A stretch of 13,736 bases of DNA from Rikenellaceae bacterium. Its GTDB lineage: Bacteria; Bacteroidota; Bacteroidia; Bacteroidales; Rikenellaceae. The stretch is from the NCBI GenBank assembly GCA_020859875.1, contig JAJBVJ010000293.1:1-13736 (forward strand), read 5' to 3'. Below are positions 8,097 to 13,736 of this stretch, one piece after another. The notes below the pieces were generated by a model, which made no database searches, was not told the origin of the DNA, and was given only the letters and a program-made list of their open reading frames with translations. How positions within the stretch are numbered: position 1 is the first letter of the stretch; every line of letters begins with the position of its first letter. The translations under genes and the position numbers were made by a program.

Positions 8097-8126
8097 TTTG
8101 CTTTATATATCCGGGGTATACCTTAG
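8097..8126 (+). promoter_or_regulatory. Promoter of the DUF3008 gene
   Basis: TTTG at 8097-8100 and TACCTTAG at 8119-8126 (one mismatch to TAnnTTTG) are separated by 18 nt, the same spacing as the rpmH promoter. The -7 box lies 27 nt before the ATG at 8154. Confidence 0.5.
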
Positions 8127-8153
8127 AGTAATAATCTTATAAAAGAATAAATT

Positions 8154-8318
8154 ATGCCGGCAAAGAGCGAAAAACAGCGAAGGCTTATGGGAGCCGCGCT
8201 CTCCTACAAAAGGGGGGAAAATAAACATCCCAGCGAAAAGATCAAAGAGGTAGCCAGTCACATGACCGAAAAGGAGCTCGAGGATTACGCCAAGAAACCC
8301 ACGGGAAAAAAGAAATAG
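8154..8318 (+). CDS. DUF3008 family small protein
   Basis: A 54-residue, very lysine-rich protein that begins MPAKSEKQRRLMGAALSYKR and continues with VASHMTEKELEDYAKK, the two conserved blocks of DUF3008 (PF11212). Family members are about 55-65 residues and have no known function; the charge and the small size suggest a soluble helical, perhaps nucleic-acid-binding, protein, which is inference. It has its own promoter upstream and a strong hairpin terminator two bases after the TAG stop, so it is a single-gene unit. Confidence 0.88.
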   Translation: MPAKSEKQRRLMGAALSYKRGENKHPSEKIKEVASHMTEKELEDYAKKPTGKKK

Positions 8319-8319
8319 C

Positions 8320-8344
8320 AAAAGGGGACGCTCGTCCCCTTTTT
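8320..8344. terminator. Bidirectional intrinsic terminator
   Basis: AAAAGGGGAC (8320-8329) pairs perfectly with GTCCCCTTTT (8334-8343) around the loop GCTC. T runs follow on both strands. It lies between the convergent DUF3008 gene and the His-rich gene and can end both. Confidence 0.9.
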
Positions 8345-8352
8345 CATTGGGT

Positions 8353-8892
8353 TTAGAAGCAGTATGCCCAATGGACACCGAGCATAAAATGGGAGTCGTT
8401 TTTCGACCATGAGTAATCGAAAGCCGGTCCCAAGTGGTAACTCTTCCAGTAAAATAGGTCGCAGACTACTTCAAAGTGGATCGAAAAACGGGTTTTCCAG
8501 CCTTCATCGTGGCTATGCCCGTGATGTGAATGGTTGTGTTTAGCGGTGATTATTCCAGGGAAAACCCCGAGACTGAGCCTGTGTACCGGTTCAAAGCGGA
8601 TACCGGCCCCAAATGAAAAGTGGGTTTGATCTATCCATGCGTGCTCTGCGAAAGCGCCCGCCGCCCAACGGCTATGGTCTGAAAAAGTGCGGAAATAATG
8701 GGCATGCAGTCCCGTACCCCACAAGGAATCGTCTATTCCGTATAATGCTCCCAGACTGATTCCTATCTCGTTACGGTCGTGATGGTGATGAGCAGGACGG
8801 ATCATATCCGTGTTATGGCCGTGGCCGTGCTGGGCCATAACCACCGGCGGAGCGGTCAGCAGTAGAAATAATATTACTTTGATCTTTTTCAT
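8353..8892 (-). CDS. Histidine-rich outer-membrane beta-barrel protein
   Basis: The 179-residue protein has a signal peptide (about 1-20, MKKIKVILFLLLTAPPVVMA) followed at once by QHGHGH and a HHHHD cluster. A second His cluster, KHNHSHHGHSHDEGW, lies near residue 120-135. The remaining sequence alternates polar and aromatic residues in short strands and ends in an aromatic residue (WAYCF), as in small OmpX/OmpW-size barrels. The His clusters would sit in the periplasmic N-terminus and in one loop and could bind zinc, nickel, cobalt or copper; nothing shows which. I cannot name a family. It is divergent from the cobalamin riboswitch locus, with 95 nt to the riboswitch promoter. No convincing promoter was found. 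Confidence 0.82.
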   Translation of the reverse strand: MKKIKVILFLLLTAPPVVMAQHGHGHNTDMIRPAHHHHDRNEIGISLGALYGIDDSLWGTGLHAHYFRTFSDHSRWAAGAFAEHAWIDQTHFSFGAGIRFEPVHRLSLGVFPGIITAKHNHSHHGHSHDEGWKTRFSIHFEVVCDLFYWKSYHLGPAFDYSWSKNDSHFMLGVHWAYCF

Positions 8893-8987
8893 AATAAATC
8901 GGGTTCGGGGCCTCTAAGATAATTAATTTCCAAATATTTATAGATGCCCTTAATAGCCAGCCGGCGGAATGACCGAAATATCCCGGC

Positions 8988-9018
8988 TTTCAAATTCCGA
9001 AATAAATATTTACTTTTG
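8988..9018 (+). promoter_or_regulatory. Promoter of the cobalamin-controlled locus
   Basis: TTTC at 8988-8991 and a perfect -7 box TACTTTTG at 9011-9018 are spaced by 19 nt. Transcription would start at about 9023-9025, exactly where the riboswitch begins. Confidence 0.7.
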
Positions 9019-9022
9019 CCCT

Positions 9023-9208
9023 GCAATGGTTCCGTATCACCCCCGGGTGACAGGATTAAAAGGGAATGCCGTGCAAATCGGCAACAGTTCCCGCTGCTGT
9101 AAGTTCCGGTCCCTCTAAGGGGCGCACCAAGCCTGACATTCATTTGCCACTGTTCCTGCCCGGAACGGGAAGGCGTCAGGTGTGAACGAGTCAGAAGACC
9201 TGCCTTGC
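9023..9208 (+). ncRNA. Cobalamin riboswitch aptamer
   Basis: The conserved core is readable: GGGAATGCCGTGCAAATCGG (9062-9081) then CAACAGTTCCCGCTGCTGTA, matching the GGGAA / GTGnAAATC / CCCGCnnCTGT consensus of the B12 element. Next come GCCACTG (9146-9152) with CGGGAAGGCG, and the 3' signature TCAGAAGACCTGCC (9191-9204). The ends GCAATGG (9023-9029) and CCTTGC (9203-9208) form the closing P1 stem with one bulged base. It binds adenosylcobalamin or a related corrinoid and should lower expression of the uptake genes after it when corrinoid is plentiful. Confidence 0.95.
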
Positions 9209-9484
9209 AAGTTTATGGATTTACTCCTGCGGAGAACGGGATAAGGCCAGCGGTTTTCTGAAATTTTCCGACTCAGTTTCCCCGTTAGCTTTTCTTCGCC
9301 CGGAGTGTCCCGATTTTTAACCTTTATTCCGGGAGATGAGAAAGTTTGTTTTACCTGTCTATTCAGTCCATTCCGTTTCGAATGGCTTTGGCGGTTGCGG
9401 TTCACACCGCTTGCCGGGTCGCTGTCGGCACAGCGGTATCACATTCCCGGTAAATATGAACCAATACCACCAAAACGTATAAAA
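9209..9484 (+). promoter_or_regulatory. Structured leader / expression platform between riboswitch and BtuG-like gene
   Basis: No gene is supported in these 276 nt. Three candidate structures are visible. AACGGG (9235-9240) can pair with CCCGTT (9281-9286), followed by a T-rich run, a possible terminator. CCCGGA (9299-9304) pairs with TCCGGG (9328-9333). ACCGCT (9406-9411) with GCCG (9413-9416) pairs with CGGC (9426-9429) and AGCGGT (9432-9437), while ACCGC can instead pair with GCGGT at 9391-9395 or 9397-9401. The mode of control cannot be decided from sequence alone. Confidence 0.5.
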
Positions 9485-11521
9485 ATGAAAAAACTTTTCA
9501 CACTGCTTTTCGCAGCCGCGATGCTCTCAGGCTGTTATGACGACGCAGACCTTTGGGATAGGGTCGACGATCTCGTTTCCAGAATTAAAGCTCTCGAAGA
9601 ACAGATAGCAACCATGAACTCCGAGATAAAAGCCATCGGTGATGTGGTGGGCATTCTCGAAGAGGGCAAATCTATCGTAGAGGTAGAACAGATTGCCGAA
9701 GGGATAAGGATCACATTGGATGACGGCACCCACTTCGTGATCGAAAACGGCTCCGACGGGCAGAACGGTATAAGCGCCCCCGTAATCGGTGTCAGGGAGC
9801 ATACCGACGGCATTTACTACTGGACAATCACCACCGACGGAGTAGAAAAATGGCTTCCCGACAGCGACATCCCCGTACTTCGCGTCACCGGCCGGGACGG
9901 CTATACCCCTACGCTCGGGGTCGACGACGAGGGCTACTGGACGGTCGACGGCGACCGTATTGCGGACGGTAACGGCGGATTCGTGAAGGCTTTTGGACAG
10001 GACGGAACGGACGGAACCTCCCTCATCGCGGATATAGACCTTTCGGATGAGGACTGTATCGTATTTGTCCTCGCCAACGGCACCGTTCTCACACTTCCGG
10101 TAAGCAATGCCTACCTGCGGTTCGATACTACCCAGCCGGTCACCTTCATATACTACAATTCCACCCGGCTGATCGACCTGGCCATGAAGAACATCGAATA
10201 TGCCGAGATACTTTCCGCTCCCGAAGGCTGGACGGCTGCCATCTCCCAGGCCGACGGCTACATTACGGTGACAGCCGCACCCATGGGAGGCAAAGAAGAA
10301 GGGGTGGTGACGCTGGTTGCGCTCGATCATAACGGCAACACCCTAATGGCCGCCCACCGCGTGTCGATTCCGGATTATACCGATCCGGCGGGAACCTTCC
10401 TGCTCAACGAGGGCAACTCCTACAGCCAGGACGGAGCGATCGTGTGGTATGACGGCCACCTTAACGAATACCGGGATGTATATCGAAACTCCAACGAGGG
10501 ACGCTCTCCGGGTAGCATCCTGCAGGATATGTTCATTGCCGACGGCAAGGCATACCTGGTGTGCCAAAACGGGAGCGATCTCGGAGGCGACGGACAGCTA
10601 CTTATATGCGATGCTAAGACAATGGCCCTGATAAAGGCCTATAACGGCCTCGATTTCGGGGGAACCGTCGGCACCGACGGCCGCCCGCAGCATATCGTTG
10701 TCGCAAACGGTAAAGCCTTTATACAATATGCCGACAATATGATGGAATACAATTCAGCCATTCGGGTATTCGACCTCGAAAACGGGATCCCGGCCCAAAA
10801 CGATATAGACGGAACCTACGGAGAATTCGGCACCACAGGGGCACTCAAGGCCAGGATGCTCTATTCCCGGGGCAAAATAATTGCGCCTCTTGCCAAGGGA
10901 TTCGTTATCATCGATTCCGCAACCGAAAAGGTAACCAAGACAGTCACCTTTACAGGTGGGGTCAAAGATATAGTGAAAGGGGCCGACGGTAACCTTTATA
11001 TTGCCGTTACCGGCGATTACACCATCCCGGGAGGGTATGACGGCCCGTATCCTGCAGGTTGTAAAATCTACTGTTATTCACACAACGGAGAAAAAATCGA
11101 CGAGTACGACCTCCCCGGCACTGTTACTTTCAGTACCTCCACCGCCTACCCCAACATAGGCATGAGCGCCAGCTTCAATTATCCCTATCTCTACTTTAGC
11201 CCGAGCACATTCAGCTGGACCACCTACACCGGACAAGACTACATAAGCAAATTCGATTACTCGACCCGCAAGCTCGATCTGGAATACGCTACACCCCAAA
11301 GGTACAGTGTCGTTTACGGCTACACGGGCGAGCATCCTTTCGAAGATGTACTCTTTGTTCCCGGCAACCCGAATTATATGGCTTCACGGCTTACCGTCTA
11401 TGATATTTCAGACCCGGACCATCCCGGCGTTCTGAAGGATTACAGATACACCGATTACACCGCCAGCCCCGCTGGTATTTACTTCGCCCAAAGCTTCTCG
11501 GATGGATTCATTGAAAAATAA
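9485..11521 (+). CDS. BtuG-like surface lipoprotein: DUF4988-like N-terminus plus beta-propeller
   Basis: The 678-residue product has a lipoprotein signal with lipobox LSGC (Cys17), and acidic residues follow (CYDDAD), as in surface-exported Bacteroidota lipoproteins. Residues 24-60 are coiled-coil like (LWDRVDDLVSRIKALEEQ). About 60-205 carries Gly-Asp-rich repeats of DUF4988 type (ENGSDGQNG, VTGRDGYTP, GQDGTDGTS). About 210-300 looks like an Ig/BACON-type linker. About 302-660 is a DUF5074/YncE-like beta-propeller starting GTFLLNEGNSYSQDG. BtuG of Bacteroides is a propeller lipoprotein that binds B12 at the cell surface and hands it to BtuB. The riboswitch upstream and the TonB receptor downstream support the same role here. 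I chose ATG 9485 because it starts the lipoprotein signal; the in-frame upstream ATG at 9305 would bury it. A direct B12 role is inference. Confidence 0.8.
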   Translation: MKKLFTLLFAAAMLSGCYDDADLWDRVDDLVSRIKALEEQIATMNSEIKAIGDVVGILEEGKSIVEVEQIAEGIRITLDDGTHFVIENGSDGQNGISAPVIGVREHTDGIYYWTITTDGVEKWLPDSDIPVLRVTGRDGYTPTLGVDDEGYWTVDGDRIADGNGGFVKAFGQDGTDGTSLIADIDLSDEDCIVFVLANGTVLTLPVSNAYLRFDTTQPVTFIYYNSTRLIDLAMKNIEYAEILSAPEGWTAAISQADGYITVTAAPMGGKEEGVVTLVALDHNGNTLMAAHRVSIPDYTDPAGTFLLNEGNSYSQDGAIVWYDGHLNEYRDVYRNSNEGRSPGSILQDMFIADGKAYLVCQNGSDLGGDGQLLICDAKTMALIKAYNGLDFGGTVGTDGRPQHIVVANGKAFIQYADNMMEYNSAIRVFDLENGIPAQNDIDGTYGEFGTTGALKARMLYSRGKIIAPLAKGFVIIDSATEKVTKTVTFTGGVKDIVKGADGNLYIAVTGDYTIPGGYDGPYPAGCKIYCYSHNGEKIDEYDLPGTVTFSTSTAYPNIGMSASFNYPYLYFSPSTFSWTTYTGQDYISKFDYSTRKLDLEYATPQRYSVVYGYTGEHPFEDVLFVPGNPNYMASRLTVYDISDPDHPGVLKDYRYTDYTASPAGIYFAQSFSDGFIEK

Positions 11522-11622
11522 TGCGAATTCCGTCAGAAGGGCGGACAATAATACGTTTAAACCGATGATAAGGGCTGTCGATGCTCAGGCACCCATATCA
11601 TATTTGCCTTAACTTTTTCCAG

Positions 11623-11664
11623 GGCAGTGTTACGGACCAGGGTTCGTAGCACTGCCTATTTTTA
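11623..11664 (+). terminator. Terminator-like hairpin just before the TonB receptor gene
   Basis: GGCAGTG (11623-11629) pairs with CACTGCC (11650-11656), with an inner TACG/CGTA stem, and a T-rich run follows at 11657-11663. It ends six bases before the receptor ATG. Only a weak -7-like box (CATATTTG, 11599-11606) is seen before it and none after it, so it may be an attenuator or an mRNA-stabilising hairpin rather than a plain transcript end. Confidence 0.6.
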
Positions 11665-11669
11665 TGTAA

Positions 11670-13700
11670 ATGGCCATGCGTCTATCCATATTAGCGGCAA
11701 TCGTATTACTTTTCGTTTCCCAGCCGACCCGGGGTATGGCATCCGGGGATGCGGACAGTGTGGCCGTAGCTCGCCAGATAGATATGGACAGCATTGTCGT
11801 GAGCGCCAAATTTATAAGGGATGTGGTGCCCGCACAGGTACTTACCGGTCGAGAATTGGAAAGGCTCAATTCCCATTCCGTCTCCGATGCCCTGAGATAT
11901 TTTTACGGAGATCAAATCAAGGACTACGCACGGATCGCGGGATAGAAAAAGCTAAACGTCCGAAGTATGGGATCGCAGCACGTCGGGGTCTTTTTCGACG
12001 GAATACAACTGGGCAACGCCCAGAACGGAACGGTCGACCTCGGGCGCTTTTCACTGGATAACATGGAATCCGTTTCGCTGTACAGCGGCCAGAAAAGCAA
12101 CCTTTCCCAGTCGGCAAAAGATTTCGCTTCGGCCAGCTCGGTCTATTTCACCACCCGTATTCCCGAATTCGGCCGCGATAGGAGGTCGGCACTGAAAGCC
12201 ACTTTCAAAACCGGTTCATTCGGCCTTGCCAACCCCTCGATCGTATGGGATCATAAAATCGACGATAACATCTCCGGTTCGGTCAATGCCGAATATCTTT
12301 ATACCACCGGGAAGTATAAATTCACCTACCGTAAAAAAGAGGGTTACGACACCACCGACACCCGCCGCAACGGCGACCTCGCCGCACTCAGGCTCGAACA
12401 CGGCCTGTTCGGTAAATTCCGCAGCGGAAGCTGGAAAACAAAAATCTACTTCTACGGCTCCGAAAGGGGCTATCCCGGTGCATACGTAAAGGAAGGCGAC
12501 GGAATTTCGGCCTTCACCCACCAGGACAGACAATGGGACAGAAATTTTTTTATCCAGGGAAGCATCCGGAAAGATCCTTCGAACCGTTACCGCTGGATGG
12601 CAAGCGGCAAATACGCCTGGGATTACCTGCGGTATCTTTCCGATCCGGCGAAGGATCCCTCCGTACTGGTCCTTGTGGACAACCGCTTCCGCCAGCAGGA
12701 AGTCTACGCCTCTTTCGTCAATTATTTCCGGATATTGAAATTCTGGGAGGCGGGACTGTCCACCGACTACCAGTTCAATACCCTCAACGCCAACCTCACC
12801 GATTTTGCCTATCCGCGCCGCCATACGGCACTGGCGGCAGTTTCCACCCGGTTCGAATTCAGGCGCCTGGATATCCAGGGGAGTCTTCTTGGTACGCTGG
12901 TTCACGATGTGACCGAAAGCGGTAAACCGGCACCCGACAAAAAACGCTTAACCCCCACCGTGGTCGCTTCGCTGCAACCGATCCGGTCGGAAGAGTTATA
13001 TATCCGGGCCTTCTATAAAAAAATCTTCCGCCTTCCTACCTTTAACGATCTGTATTACACCTTTATAGGTAATTCCAATCTCAAACCGGAAAACTCTACC
13101 CAATATAATATCGGCCTTTCGTATTCCAAAATGTACGACAGTTTTTTGCGCTCGGTCGACTTACAGGTGGACGGTTATTACAACGAAGTTTCCGATAAGA
13201 TCGTGGCCATCCCCACCTCAAACCAGTTCCGCTGGACGATGCTTAACCTCGGTTATGTGGAGATTCGCGGCGTAGATGTCGCCCTGCAGGCCGACTGGGC
13301 ACCGGTCGGCGATCTGGTAGTAGGCACCCGGCTGACATATACCTACCAGAAAGCCCGGGATTACACCGACCCGGAGGATACTTTTTACGGCGGACAGATA
13401 CCCTATGCCCCGTGGAATTCCTATTCGGCCGTGGCAAACGCCACATACGGACGGTGGGAACTCAATTACAGTTTCATCTACACCGGCAAAAGATACAGCT
13501 CACGGGCCAATACCCCGGAAAATAAGGTTTTGGAGTGGTTCACCCACGACATTTCGCTGGGTTACTCCCTTCCGATCGAGGAGCGGCTGCTGCGGGCGAC
13601 CGTCGAGGTGAATAACCTGCTGAACCAGCGCTATGAAGTGGTCAGCCGATACCCGATGCCCGGACCCAATTTAAAAATAATTCGCTCCGTGCGATTCTAA
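11670..13700 (+). pseudogene. btuB: BtuB-type TonB-dependent receptor, interrupted by an in-frame TAG
   Basis: The frame spans 676 codons: signal peptide (about 1-25), TonB box near 39-46 (MDSIVVSA), plug domain, and a 22-strand type barrel ending in an aromatic residue (IRSVRF). The plug text NVRSMGSQHVGVFFDGIQLG and AQNGTVDLGRFSLDN is that of the Bacteroidota receptors paired with BtuG. Codon 92 is TAG (11943-11945). It falls in the motif that family members write as DYGGIGGLK; here it reads DYARIAG then stop. The frame is unchanged on both sides, so this is a nonsense codon, not a frameshift. The 91-residue first part would be exported but useless; the second part has no signal peptide. 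Start may be 11670 or 11676. Corrinoid as the substrate follows from the riboswitch and the BtuG-like partner; other metallo-ligands cannot be excluded. Confidence 0.85.
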
Positions 13701-13736
13701 ACACAAAGATCTGACACCAGTAACGTTGTTCAAGAA

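Noticed and set aside
9336..9482. A 48-codon open frame (MRKFVLPVYSVHSV...) between the riboswitch and the lipoprotein gene
   Set aside because: It has no recognisable domain or clear ribosome site, overlaps the leader hairpins and stops two bases before the next ATG. It could be a leader peptide, but nothing supports it.
9527..10330. Long minus-strand open frame of 267 codons opposite the lipoprotein gene
   Set aside because: It lies wholly within the antisense of a well supported lipoprotein gene and shows no domain; GC-rich codon use opens such shadow frames. The 229-codon frame at 12216-12905 is rejected for the same reason.
11880..11990. Diversity-generating retroelement target in the receptor plug
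   Set aside because: No template repeat or reverse transcriptase is visible, and the inferred changes are not limited to adenine sites.
1..13736. Stop-codon reassignment or natural suppression explaining the internal TAG and TAA codons
   Set aside because: Both TAG and TAA occur inside genes, while the same codons properly end intact genes here (TAG at 1485-1487 and 8316-8318; TAA for rpmH, the PASTA gene, the BtuG-like gene and others). The changed residues next to the stops are also not explained by recoding.

Overview
The window looks like a chromosome segment of a Bacteroidota, most likely Bacteroidales and possibly Rikenellaceae/Alistipes-like. The grounds are the promoter type (TTTG about 18-20 nt upstream of TAnnTTTG), weak Shine-Dalgarno sites, lipoprotein and TonB receptor styles, and moderately high GC. 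The family assignment is inference. No tRNA, rRNA, CRISPR array, insertion sequence or phage module is visible.

Layout. 1-1487: the C-terminal part of an LPG-synthase/YbhN-type membrane protein (cut by the window edge and carrying an in-frame TAG), overlapping a single-pass membrane protein of unknown function. 1517-1799: rpmH with its own promoter and terminator. 1800-2056: a gene-free stretch with promoter elements for mqnE. 2057-5200: forward genes mqnE (menaquinone by the futalosine route), a three-PASTA membrane protein and, overlapping its stop, an RluD-type pseudouridine synthase broken by two in-frame TAA codons. 5229-6928 (minus): a membrane-anchored class C beta-lactamase-fold hydrolase followed by a dCMP deaminase. 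7032-8318 (plus): an HTH_42 protein with the QxQ motif of AlkZ-like DNA glycosylases and a 54-residue DUF3008 protein, closed by a terminator shared with the convergent gene. 8353-8892 (minus): a histidine-rich outer-membrane protein. 8988-13700 (plus): a corrinoid uptake locus made of a promoter, a cobalamin riboswitch, a long structured leader, a large BtuG-like surface lipoprotein, a terminator-like hairpin and a BtuB-type TonB-dependent receptor with an in-frame TAG in its plug.

How the genes work together. The riboswitch should repress the locus when corrinoid is plentiful. The lipoprotein would capture corrinoid at the surface and hand it to the TonB receptor below it. The neighbouring His-rich protein may handle metal, but no sequence evidence ties it to B12.

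The main anomaly is that three of about twelve genes carry premature in-frame stops (53-55; 4616-4618 and 4649-4651; 11943-11945) without any frameshift. The two that can be judged best sit inside very conserved motifs and are surrounded by other unexpected residues. The inferred changes are all explicable as single transversions. They could be real gene decay, a local mutation burst or assembly error; the sequence alone cannot decide, but genome-wide stop-codon reassignment is unlikely.
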